Positions 11,195 through 21,848 of a DNA stretch of 64,000 nucleotides are shown piece after piece. Positions within the stretch are counted from its first letter, which is position 1. Each line of letters opens with the position of its first letter. The stretch is from Cyanodermella asteris (lineage: Eukaryota; Ascomycota; Lecanoromycetes; Ostropales; Stictidaceae), in the NCBI GenBank assembly GCA_900618795.1, contig UYJD01000008.1:817662-881661 (forward strand). The letters run 5' to 3'. Under the pieces are notes generated by a model that saw only the letters and a list, made by a program, of their open reading frames with translations, was not told the origin of the DNA and searched no databases. The position numbers and the translations under genes are program-made.

Positions 11195-13154
11195 TCAATA
11201 CCCATTCTCACGTTCCTCGGTGAGCGCCAGCTGATAGAGTTCCCATTGCTTGTCACAAATTCTCAGGGTCTCTTTCATGGATATCTGTGAGTTGCATGTC
11301 CACGAGAACGGGCCAACGATTTTTACGGGGAGGCAGCCCTCCGACTGAATCTCCTTCATAAGCTTCTTGGTAAGAACCGCATTTATCACTGGCCAGTGGT
11401 TGTAAGAACGGCGCAGTCGGTGGTAGCCATAGTGATCATCAGGCAAATTAATACTGATTCTTTCCAGGAGGGGTAGCGAAGTTCTGGCGTACTTGAGCTT
11501 GCCGCAGATAGCAAAGACGAGCTTGATCAGCTGATCCTCAATGCCAGACAACCCGCCCTCAACGAATGATTTGTAAAATCCAACGACAGGTATGAGAAGC
11601 GTGAGATGCTTGAGACTGGGCGGGAGACGATGAAAGGGCAGAAAGTCCTGTGCCACTGGCAAGCGGCCACAACCGAGCGAGGCTGCCGTGACTTCCAACG
11701 ATTCAAGTTCAATGAAGTTGTGGAAGTCCAGCGGGCGATCTGAAAGCCGTTGGATTGATCTAAACTCAATTGAACGTTGCATACCCCAGCAACGGCCAAT
11801 GGCCGTGTCTGCACTGGCGATTCGGAGAACCTGAAAAAGGTCAGAGCCGGTGGTCCTTAACGAGTCCCGATCACGCATTTGTCAGAGTGCAATTGCGTAG
11901 TGAGGGAGACGTTCGAAGACCAGCAATGATCATTCACGTACCTTGAGCTGATTAGAGACCGCCGCGATAGCAGACAAGAGTTGTTCCGGAGCCCGACAGA
12001 AAGCGTCAGTTTCATGGCCACTGATCTCACGATATCGTTGAGTCAGATCATACTCATCATGAGTGCTGACGTCGACGTCCATGCGCTCGAGTTTGTGTGC
12101 CACAGAGCACAATGCAGCTAGATCTTCTGCCGAGTACTCGCAATCAATCAAGGCCAGTGAACATATAGGTGTCGAGATGATGCTGGCTTTTCGCAGAATC
12201 GTGGCCAATGTTGTCTCTTCATCATTCACGTTCGAAGTCCATGTACAAGTATGTCGATCGGGGTCTTCCTGGAACACTCCGTGCTGATCGGAAATTCGCG
12301 AGAGGCGGGCCAACCTCAATTCGCGAAGAGAGACCATTTTAAGAATGGGGACGATGACCGATATGCTGAGACGAGTTCCTCCGGACTTCAAATCCAGTGA
12401 TTGAATGTGACTTGATAAACGACCGCCCTGCTCAATGTCTCGAAACAAAGTCAAGAGAGGAAAGCTCGGCTTGCGAGGGAGCAATACCCGACCCGGCCCC
12501 GACTGGGGTGCCCAAGGATAATGAGTGGCCTCTATTCCGAGCTCTTGGACGCGAGGGAGCGCCAAAGCGACTAAAAATTGCTCCAGGTCCCCGTTAGGCT
12601 GCAATCTGTGTGTCTCTTCGTCCACTTTAGGCCTCATCTGCGGTGACTGATGCTGAGCAAAGTGCATTAGACACTCTTCCATTTGTTTGCCGGAAGTATG
12701 ATGCGACAAGCCTGGGCTGTACATTCCAATTTCAGATAACCAGACACAGCGTACAAGTTTGGCGCAGTGAGGTGCTGTTATGACGGTATACAGAAACTTG
12801 CGGATAATTTCGGCACTAGTGAACTGAACATTCTCGTAGAGTAGCTCGGTTGCCGTTCTGTTGAGCTTCCGTGAGATTAGACAAAGCCGCCAACTGGTAT
12901 ATCAGATCAGGTCTTGGGTGGCAGATTGGATTAGGACTCAGAATGTCCTGCCAGGCGACTTACAGTGTTAAGCTTTGACTTGGACCAGGGCCTCGGGATA
13001 CGCTGTAGCTGGTACATCTTCCGTAACATGGGAATTTGCTCGGATGTGCCACTGTTGGACAGTCTCCTTGTCTCAAAAGACTGAAAATGCTCATTAGAAG
13101 CTCATCAGGTAAGGCCCCCAAGCCATTGCGAATTGAGGCATCTGGCAGACCCAT
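11195..13154 (-). CDS. F-box protein, function unknown
   Basis: Three exons on the minus strand, 13154-12964, 12893-11942 and 11830-11195, give 592 residues. Introns are 70 nt (GTAAGT...ACCAG) and 111 nt (GTACGT...TTCAG), and both keep phase. The N-terminus has LPDELLMSIFSLL (about 15-27), the start of an F-box. After the first splice, LWRLCLISRKLNRTATELLYENV completes the F-box-like helices. The spacer between these halves is longer than usual, so the first splice may be slightly wrong. The remainder has scattered leucine-rich segments (LRELRLARLSRI, SLKHLTLLIPVVG) typical of the large fungal F-box families. It presumably acts as an SCF substrate adaptor with an unknown target. Confidence 0.75.
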
Positions 13155-13775
13155 TATCCGAAGTTTCTCAGGTGTGCGCTCTTTGCCGAAGGATGCCAGG
13201 AACGTCGCAGAAGTATGCGAGCAGTTTCCATAAAGAGCCTGCTGGCATTCTCGGACAAGCTCACGTATCTCAGTGACTCAGCAACTCCACATGCCAGGTC
13301 CGTCTGTGACACGCAGCCTGGACTCGAACACGACGCTGAGGTGATACTTCGACTCATGGTAGAGAGCCACGGAAGTCAACTTGAGTATTGGTGTCAAGGG
13401 ATCGTCAACATGCTTACGCACAAATGCCACAGCGATCAAGAAAACGGAACGCGCTCTTCTTCTATTGGCACGAGATGGGTATTCGACTTGTGTTAGTAGC
13501 ATGAACGAGTCGATGAGATATCGCGTGTCGGCCTCGCGACAGCCCGCATGGGAGGTCGTTTTAACATAACAGAAGTGGTACGAGATGCCTCATATTGGGC
13601 TGGTTCGGCGCAAATTTAGAAGACATGGTCTCTACTGGCCCGCCCCATGCTTAACATTCTTGGTCTATGGCAATGCACGTCACAGCCACTTGATCCGGTC
13701 ATTACTTCCCATGAAGCTGAAGACGACCTTCAGGTTGACCCTTCTCGCCACCCTCAACAATCTTGTGAACCCTCT
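13155..13775. other. Intergenic between F-box and BTB genes
   Basis: No supported gene. It contains the F-box promoter (including a TGACTCA at 13274-13280) and the 3' flank of the BTB gene. Small frames on both strands mirror each other and carry no recognisable motif. Confidence 0.5.
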
Positions 13776-15770
13776 CTAAGCATCCAAATGCAGATTCTCC
13801 AAGATCGTATCGATCTTGCCCATGAGCATCTGGTAGTTCAAAGAATCTGCGGCGAACTCGTCACCTGCAATTTCGCCGTCCAGCGTCCGGATTACTTGCC
13901 CAACATCCAGAGGTTTCGAGAACTGGTCGTCCGCGTGAGGTGGAGCAAGAGTCGACACGTCGTCGGGCGCGTCATCGAGATGCGTGCTGGAGAGTTGCTC
14001 GCTTAGGCCGTCAGGCTTCTGCTGTCTGGCAGGGCTATCTTCGTTGAGAAGCTCTTCAATGCCGTCACCCTCGAAACGTAGTCGGAACCTTTCGGAGAGG
14101 TAGTATCGAATGTCATCCACCAACTCAATCGAGTCAGTTTCCTCACGAATCTTGATGCGGGCCGCCGACTCTCGGATAATCTCCATGAACTCCGGTGTAT
14201 CAATGTATCTTTCCAGTCTAAACGCAAAATATCGAGCTGCAAATGTCTCGAGTCGAGGCACACGCAAGTCCCATGCTGCACGCAATGTGGCGAATGGGTC
14301 AAGTGGATCTTCATCACTCGTCGCTTCGTCAATCGTAAGGTTTTTGTCATCCGGCTGAGGCAGGAACGGATCGGTATGGGGTGTCGCGGCTGGATGCTGA
14401 GTGGTCATGACACCGTTTCCAAGTGAGCTGATCACCACTGCAGCCTTTGCCTTCAGTCGCTCGATAAGGAGCATGTCAGCAGCAAAGAGAACATCGACAG
14501 CCAGCTGCAAGCCGAAATCGGCGCGCTCGCCGTAGATGAATAGCAAAATCTGCTCCAGTATAGCCGCTGAGCAGGCCACGGGAATGATACGGAGATGGTC
14601 CGACTCCTGTGCTTCCATGAAACCAGACGTGAACATGTTCAGGAAGTATTCCGATCTTAGCAGCATGGCACGGTGTACTGGATACAGCTTGGTTGTGGCC
14701 ACTCTCGTGGTCTCTTCTGGAGGCGACGGTGACGGGTTGGCTACATTGTCGAGAGGGCCAATAGGTATTGTCGACGAGCGCTCGGCACTGGGAGAAGTCC
14801 GGCCACTTGCGGGTGGTGTGAGATCGTCCGCTTCTTCATCTGCTCGCAAGATTACGTCGGCGAAGACTTCGTTGTCTTTTGTCCACTTGACATCCTGTAT
14901 CTTGGACGTCGCAACTTCCAAGTTGCGTTCCAAGACGTTCTCTTTGAACCAAGCCTCTATCTGCGTCCGGCCTCGTTCAACTTCTGCCTGCCGTTGTTGC
15001 CTCTGCACCCTTCGGTTGTCTGCGTCAAGAATGCGCTGCATCAGGTTCTGTATCTCAAGCAACCTTGACAGACGATCGATTCCTTCCATGATCTCAATAT
15101 CCGTATATCCTGTTCCAGCCCCACCGACCTCGCTAGAAATCTCACCCAGGTACACATATTTCAGGACGGTCTCAAAGGAAGGAGTTGGGATCTTATCCGG
15201 CAAATTCCATGACGTGGTGTCTGGCTTGTCAAGCAACTTTCGTCGGAAGTATGGTGATCGGGCCGCGAGGACGAACTTGTGCAGGGCGAACGACTGATCT
15301 TGAGCGACAATGGTGATGTCGGCGGTCTGAGGCTCGGCCCGACCAAGAAGGGAGTATAGGTGCGAGGCGAAAGGTTGAAGAGGATCAGTCGATTTCGAGT
15401 AGTCATAGGAAAGAAGAAGATTTCGTATTCGGTCGTTCAAGGCATTGTAGAGACATCGCTCGCCCTGGAAGGTGTCTCGCTCACAGAGAGCGCCGGACTC
15501 GAGAAGCAGCTGCACCACTTCATAGTGACCGCACAAGCTGGCAAGGATCAGAGGCGTGTAGTTGTACTCGTCGCTAGCATTCAAGTTCGCACCCTCTTGT
15601 ATGGCTTCCTGGCAGACCTTGAGGTCGCCTCTCCTGCTGGCATTGCAGAGTCGGGTGAATGCGGGACTGGTGTCGAGGGGGTTGTCTTCTGCGAGTTTGC
15701 CGGACCGGACGAGGTTCTTCTCGTCGAACAAGCTCTTCTCGAGCTGGTCCTTTCTAAGTACAGATGTCAT
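13776..15770 (-). CDS. Ankyrin-repeat, double BTB/POZ protein (fission yeast Btb3-like)
   Basis: A single-exon frame of 664 residues from the ATG at 15770. An in-frame ATG at 15821 would add 17 residues with a hydrophobic patch; the inner start is preferred because the family usually begins close to SVLRKDQ. Two ankyrin repeats come first (AFTRLCNASRRGDLKVCQEAI; YTPLILASLCGHYEVVQLLLESG). BTB domain 1 is near ADITIVAQDQSFALHKFVLAARSPYF. BTB domain 2, near DVILRADEE...VHRAMLLRSEYFLNMF, is split by a charged Pro/Ser-rich insertion. The architecture matches ankyrin-BTB proteins such as S. pombe Btb3, which act as Cullin-3 ubiquitin ligase adaptors. That role here is inferred. Confidence 0.85.
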   Translation of the reverse strand: MTSVLRKDQLEKSLFDEKNLVRSGKLAEDNPLDTSPAFTRLCNASRRGDLKVCQEAIQEGANLNASDEYNYTPLILASLCGHYEVVQLLLESGALCERDTFQGERCLYNALNDRIRNLLLSYDYSKSTDPLQPFASHLYSLLGRAEPQTADITIVAQDQSFALHKFVLAARSPYFRRKLLDKPDTTSWNLPDKIPTPSFETVLKYVYLGEISSEVGGAGTGYTDIEIMEGIDRLSRLLEIQNLMQRILDADNRRVQRQQRQAEVERGRTQIEAWFKENVLERNLEVATSKIQDVKWTKDNEVFADVILRADEEADDLTPPASGRTSPSAERSSTIPIGPLDNVANPSPSPPEETTRVATTKLYPVHRAMLLRSEYFLNMFTSGFMEAQESDHLRIIPVACSAAILEQILLFIYGERADFGLQLAVDVLFAADMLLIERLKAKAAVVISSLGNGVMTTQHPAATPHTDPFLPQPDDKNLTIDEATSDEDPLDPFATLRAAWDLRVPRLETFAARYFAFRLERYIDTPEFMEIIRESAARIKIREETDSIELVDDIRYYLSERFRLRFEGDGIEELLNEDSPARQQKPDGLSEQLSSTHLDDAPDDVSTLAPPHADDQFSKPLDVGQVIRTLDGEIAGDEFAADSLNYQMLMGKIDTILENLHLDA

Positions 15771-16400
15771 GAGTAATAAGACTAGCAGGTCTGAAGCAAG
15801 GTGTCGGGTGTGCCATTTCAAAAGTCAAGCTGCCCGCGCCGGGTTTAATCAGTCGGTGTCGAGTGAATTCAGCAGCTATGACGAAAGTCGCCCCGCGGCT
15901 TTAGGCGGCTTTATTCACCAGCTTAGCGGCCAGGGTCTCCCCCACCACCACCACCAGAGTCTTTTACTGAACATGACTACTCCCTAGACTTGTCTAAGAT
16001 TACCTACAGAGGTTTCCAGTTAGTTCGAGTCTCTGCTCTAGTCTTTACCAGGGAGAATACAACAGCTATGCCATTTACCCAGCCAGCCAGTTACGCGGGC
16101 TATTTATGTTTCGTTCGAAACATGGATTTCATTTATCCATCTCTTCCTCATCCGAGAAAGAAACATCATCCGAGAAGAAAATCAAATACAGGTCCTCGCA
16201 ATTATCATTGCAAGACTTCACTCCCATGACAATCGCCCTTTGACTCAACGCTCAGCCGATGAAACGATGAAACGATGACACTTCCATCAATTAGTAAAAC
16301 TTTGCACCCCTTCTTTCTCCTTCGTCACAAGTATACACCTCCACTCCATCCTCACACCCTGTCCTCTCATAGCCGCCCTTGCCCCAATCCATCTCATAGC
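15771..16400. other. Intergenic, BTB gene promoter and HSK3 3' flank
   Basis: No supported gene. The region is pyrimidine-rich near 16275-16440 and contains a TGACTCA at 16241-16247. Open frames are short and low-complexity. Confidence 0.5.
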
Positions 16401-16775
16401 TTAGTTCTCGTCCCCCATACCCCTCTCCCTCTCCCGCTCAATCTCCCCCCTGAGACCCCCATCCCGTTCCGCAGCTTCCACCATCCCCGCTCCCGCCGGC
16501 GCCTCCTCCCCCAACACCTTTGCACTAGCCATAAACAGACCCCCACAGAATCCACCCAAGCTCCGCATATACTCTGCTTGGGCTGCCGTCATGCGAAGCA
16601 GGTTTTCCGTGTCTGAGAGGTGGGCGTTGAGTTGCGCGAGTTGGGCGTGAAGGTGGGAGTATTGGCGGGCGCGGTTGGCGGCGGAGCCGGAGGACTGAGA
16701 AGATTGTTGGGAGGATTGGTTGTGCGTGGTGTAGTTGGGGTTGGAGCTTGGGAAGAGGGATGGTCGGGAGGACAT
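16401..16775 (-). CDS. HSK3: DASH (Dam1) complex subunit Hsk3
   Basis: A 124-residue single-exon protein from the ATG at 16775. The frame stays open to 16871, but MSSRPS is the family N-terminus. Residues 34-91 hold the conserved Hsk3 block: ARQYSHLHAQLAQLNAHL, then LSDTENLLRMTAAQAEYM and LGGFCGGLFMASAKVLGEE, an amphipathic helical hairpin. The DASH complex forms rings or oligomers on spindle microtubules and couples kinetochores to them. Hsk3 is a small structural subunit found in fungi only. The Ser/Gln-rich N-terminus (10-32) and the Arg/Glu-rich C-terminus look disordered. Confidence 0.9.
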   Translation of the reverse strand: MSSRPSLFPSSNPNYTTHNQSSQQSSQSSGSAANRARQYSHLHAQLAQLNAHLSDTENLLRMTAAQAEYMRSLGGFCGGLFMASAKVLGEEAPAGAGMVEAAERDGGLRGEIERERERGMGDEN

Positions 16776-19297
16776 TTCGACGATGTGATCGGGGGCTTTC
16801 GGAAGTTGGAGATGTGAAGTAGATGGACTGATTAGGGGAAGAGACGAGGCTGGATATTGCTCGAATTGCACGAAACCGGGATGTGGTAAATCGAACTGGA
16901 GAACCGTGCCTTTGGCCGGTTGATCGAATTTTGCTTGAGGACTGATGTCGGATGTATGTCAAGTTCCGTGTATCTCGCAAGGAGCAGGTCTGGGATCCTC
17001 CAGTAGACAGTAAAGCTTCTGAACCGCCAACGCCACGACCAGCGTAGAAATGGAGATTTCGATCTCTCGTTTCGTTTTAAGTATTTCCAAAGTTATTCAA
17101 AGCCAATTCGCCAGCTGGGCGTCTTCTCCTTCTTCAAAGCCGCCGTCACGCCTTTCGATCGGACAAATATGCAAACTCAGATGCCCAGGTCCAAATCTCA
17201 GCGCAAGCTTCGACAATCTATCCTTTGAACAGATGTCCCGGAGTGGCTCACTGAGTCTGGGAATGGCGATTCAGCACAAACGTCCGTGTCGCGTCCAGTA
17301 CCAAGACCTCAAAAGACCAAAAAGCTCAGTGAACCGTGACCGCGACTAATTCGTCGTAGCCGCACAAATCAGCTTGTCTACCGCGAGTCCATAAACTGTC
17401 CAATGCAGTTTCTTTTCCTTGTTCTATCGCGTCTGTATACTTGCTCGCATTTCTGTTTGAGGATGTTTCATGGCAGCCCGTGGTCGTGATGTCGATTAAA
17501 AGCGTGCGTGCCTGGCGCGTGGATCCGATGTTTACTTACTTACTTTTCAGAACCGCGGCGGAAAGTGTTGGAGACGCTTTGAGCGGGCGGGGGCGGGGGC
17601 GGGACAGCAAACTGCGGGAAGCGGGCATTGAATTTGAGCCTCCAACTCCACAAGTCAACCAAATGCACCTGGGACGACACGGGGACCGCGGTTCAGCAGC
17701 TTCACGCTTCTGCTGATCCGTGATTCGTGATATGAGTGGATGTTTGGTCCATTTGATCGTATGCGAGCCGGGCAGTGTGGCCATCGAACTGGTTTTGAAC
17801 AGCACGTTCTCGATTCTTTGTTTGTACCTCAGCTATAATAATTCATTTTGTTGAACTTGGGCTCTTGGAACGGCTTCACGACTGATTTTCATTGCTCAAT
17901 TGTAGAGACCTGGCGCATCATGTGCTGGCAACTTCAATTGCTCAACCGATATCTGATCATTTTGACTCGAATCTTGCAACTAAATCACAATCGGGCAACA
18001 CTGCTTGCATACCGCCCCCGGAAGCCCTCCCGTACACTTTTTTAAGAGCAAGAAGTCGTGCATGTCGATCTACAACGGTCCAGACACGTGCAGATCAAAT
18101 CAATCGTATCACACGAATCGCACTCAAACAGAGCTACATCACTCACGAAACTCAGCAGAAACGGTCAGTCGAACCAAGGCGCGCAAAATCCCGAGTTCCC
18201 AAGCAAGCTACATCAGCAGCTGAAAGATACAGCCTCACAAAAGCCGTGGCTCTCCATTTTTTTGTTTCTTCCCACTCAAACTGCCGCTTCTCTTCTCGGT
18301 CTATGGCCAGCAATGTTCTGTTAACCCCCACAGCCACGCAAGACCGCAGATCCAGCTTCCAGTTCCCTCTTTTTTTTTGGTTCAAGAGAGGCCGATGAGC
18401 TCTTCGTCCTGCAAAGCAGAGACTCCAGTTCAAATTTGTCCATTCAAACAACGGCCGACCCTGCGGCAATGACCTCGCCCTCCAATCATCTTGTCGGTTT
18501 TCGTAGGCCGCCGGCAGCCGGTTCAGTGTGCGTGCTGCAGAGGTGGTGTATGCATTCGTTCCGGACAAAGAAGAGATCCAAGAACGCCAAAATCGAAGAA
18601 CCTCCCAGTAGCCATTCGTTTGCTTTCGGTTCGTCTGCTCTTCCAATTTGTTGCCGCTAGAGCTGAAAGCCGATTACAAATTTCTCAACCATTCCAATTT
18701 CATTGATCCGAAAACGCCAAAGTTGCAGACGACGACAGCTATTATGTTTGTTTGAACCAATTCACAGACACAGCGGATCCAGCAATTCAAGCCAGTCATA
18801 AACCTGTCAACAACTTTCATTTTTTGATACCGGCTTTTTCTGCCCGAGTGACGAAAAGAGCACGGCTAGGCCCTACAGCTGTGTGCACGGTGTATGTAGA
18901 CTCGAAGATTGATGCTCCCAACATGATATGATAAAGAAAAAAGTCCGCTGTGTGGTTGTCGTATATGTATGCAAGCCCCTTCCCCTCGACCCGAATAATT
19001 CGCACGATACTCGAGAGCGAGTCTTTGCGTTTCCCCCCTCCAATCCTCTTCGGCCGTCAAAGGCAAAGTCTATTCCATCATTAGGTAGAAGAGAATGATT
19101 AAGCCACAACAAGTCGTAACTTGTGGCTGTCGTAAAGAGGTCGATCAAGCAGCGCTGTGCATCTCCCATTGTGAGGCAAAACAAGATGGCCGGATTCGGC
19201 AGTCGTTATTGGAGCGCCATCTCCGTTGGATTGTGACGTAGATGTACCTGGATGCTCAGCATGCTGGCTCGCTCGAGTTGGCTCAAAAGCAGGGCGC
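16776..19297. other. Gene-poor stretch between HSK3 and the mug72-like gene
   Basis: About 2.5 kb with no recognised gene. It contains the HSK3 promoter at the left and the 3' flank of the mug72-like gene at the right. Frames such as 18152-18646 (minus) and 17892-18398 (plus) overlap each other on opposite strands and have no domain. Short homopolymer T tracts occur around 18260 and 18370. Confidence 0.5.
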
Positions 19298-21848
19298 CTA
19301 TCTCACGCCGATTGGCGGTCGTGGCGCGAAGCTGCTTTGGCTGCTGTGTGCGCTCGGTTCGGATTCGATGTTGGCACTTTCACCACTCCCCGCGCTGGCG
19401 CTCGCACTACCTGTCAGACTCCGAACATTCTTCTGGGGATAGCCACCGGGGCCGAGCTTGCTCACCCCGTTTTCCATGTATTGCTGCGGACCTGGCCCTC
19501 CATTCATCGATGCATGTCGTGGCGGCATTGGTCTACCCTGAGCCCCGGGAGGTGACGGTCTGCGGTTCATCGGCGGCACACCGTTCGGGTTCGGAGCCAA
19601 ATAAGCACCGTTGGGTGGCGAGGGTCTGCTTGACATGCGTCGACCAGGACCGTGCGGGCCATGAGGGAAGGGATCACCCGGTGAAACACTCGTCCGGCGT
19701 GGCATAGGGTAGCCACCGTGCATTCCACCTCCACCTCCACCTCCAGCCAATTCATCAAGTTTTTCGCGAGTAAGGGAGTTTGCACGGGATTCGTCACCAA
19801 GCGCCTTGCGGTCGACGGTGCCGTAACGATTGTCTGTGAAGCCAAGGAGAGCATTGTCCATGATCGAGTCGTTAAGACCAGGCAGATCAGACGTCAACCG
19901 AGCCGAAACTCTGTTTCTGTTCATGCTGGGTCTCATGGCCGGACCAGGACCGTATGAGTGGCTTTGACGCAGAACAGGTATCATCCCACCCATATTAGGG
20001 TCTCGTCGCATGGCTCCTTTGTCTACAGGAGCACGGCGAGCTTTGCGCGAGGTCACACTCATCATGTCGAAGTTGTCAGCGTCAATGGCAGGGACTGGTG
20101 GTCCCGTCGGGACATCATAGAAATCGTCATCTTCATCATCTTCGTCAAAGTCGCGGTGAGAGCGGGCACCTTTGCCACGACGACGACCGCCTCTCATGGC
20201 CATCTCTTGTTCGCGCAACTGTAGCTCGCGCTGGCGCAGAGCAAGCTCGCGTTCTCGGAGAACAAGGTCGGTTGTGGAATCTGTTTCCTGGCCTTCTGGG
20301 ATGTCGTCGTACAGGACAACGTGAGCAAATTCGTCAGCGAAGTCGTTCTGATCGAACGACGGGCGGCGGGAGAGGTTGCCTTGCGAGCGGCTTGGGTAGC
20401 CACTGGATGTTCGTGGTGGGTACCCGTTCATTGGTGGTGGGCCACGTCGGGCGCCCATAGAAGGGGCTCTGGAGCGACCATTAGGCATTCCATGTTGGCC
20501 CGGGCCTCCGTGAGGAGGTGGTCTAGGACCGGGTCCCGGACCCATTGACATGCGTGGACCATGGCCGGGAGGAGGAGCACCATTCGGAACACCGATCGCA
20601 GGTGACATTGGTGGTTGCATGGGAGTGGGCACCGGCGCAGGAGCGGTTCGTTGTTGGTTGACAATGTTGAAATTGTGCATAATGGCGTAAAGGGTAGAGA
20701 TACGGGGCACAGCGAGTCCCATTTTCTCTGCAAGCTGGATCGAGGCACCGAGATATGTCTCGACCTCCATCGGTCGTTTGGCGAGGAAGTCTTGATACAT
20801 GATGCTTGGGCTTTCGCCGGGGGCGCTCATGTCGGCGATGAGCTTGTCTTTGAAGTCGGCAGGAAATGTGCAACCCTGTCTGGTGGCCAAGGTGACGACT
20901 TCATCAATGATTCCTCCGACCATGTCGCTGACACCTTTCTTCTGCATCAATTCGGCGTGGTTCGAGAGCTCAAACAGGACGCTAGCCGGGTGAAAAGCAA
21001 TCGGTCTGCAAATGTTAGCAGCCATCACGTTACATGAGCGAGCTCAGACTTACCCAATCATTCGCTCATATTGTTGCTGGCGAATGTTTTGCGATACGCT
21101 GCAGTCGACCTGACCCGTGCTTAGGGTCATGGCCAGTGCTTCAGCCATGTCCAGCTGGATTTGACCCGGAATGTTATCGTTCCTGTTGGCAGGGCCAACC
21201 CAAACCTGAGTCGATCCGTTGTGTTCAAACTCGCTCGCACCATGCTGAGAAACCTCGGCCTCGGAGACCAGCGACAGGACAACATTGGTGGGGAATTTCT
21301 TCTCCAATTCCTCCTCGACGCCAAGTGTGTTTGAGGTGTTGACGAGGATGCAGGTGTGCTGAGGCGTCACTACGCTTTCTATGATGCTGGCAAGGTTGTA
21401 GACGTCTGGAAGGGCCTTGACGCACAAGAGAACGTAGTCAAATGCAGCTTTTCTACCGGCGGCATCTTCAGGGCTGCGGACGACTGGACAATGTCAGCAT
21501 TGCAAGGAGATCAACGGGGATGCATCCAATCTCACCTGAAAGCGGTTTGAACCTTTCATTGCCAAACTTTGGGGATCTGTATGTGTCAGTACAGGACGAA
21601 AGTGTACCAGTTCCGTCTCTCTTCTTACCTCATCGTTATGCCATACTGAGAGACCGTCTCGAAGCCGGATTTCCAGACGAGCGTCACGTCGCAGGCGTTG
21701 GTGGCCTGCAGACGCCAGGAGAGGAAGGCAGAGACAGCATTGCCGCCAACTGTACAGTGTCAGCGATGGATGTTCTCGATTGAGATGCAATGGCTGCGCG
21801 ATTGAGCTCACCTGAAAGAATGCGAAGTCTTGGAGGCGACGGAGCCAT
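19298..21848 (-). CDS. mug72: Ketopantoate-reductase-like protein with long disordered C-terminal tail (Mug72-like)
   Basis: Five exons on the minus strand: 21848-21812, 21749-21629, 21576-21536, 21483-21054, 21005-19298, giving 778 residues. Introns are 48-62 nt and all keep phase. The N-terminus is a Rossmann-like ApbA/PanE domain (RILSVGGNAVSAFLSWRL; YVLLCVKALPDV; CILVNTSNTLGVEEEL). The C-terminal ApbA helical domain covers roughly 200-330 (GPIAFHPASVLFELSNHAELMQ...). The remaining about 440 residues are Pro/Gly/Ser/Arg-rich with a charged helix (LRERELALRQRELQLREQE), an acidic patch and a possibly conserved block near NSIMDNALLGFTDNRYGTVDRK-like sequence. The architecture resembles S. pombe Mug72, a meiotically up-regulated protein. 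The glycine motif is degenerate, so enzymatic pantoate synthesis is doubtful. Confidence 0.88.

Noticed and set aside
13274-13280. TGACTCA upstream of the F-box gene
   Set aside because: About eight such heptamers are expected by chance in the window, and nothing links this gene to amino-acid control.
14536-15297. A 253-codon plus-strand frame
   Set aside because: It is antisense to the BTB gene and has no recognisable motif.
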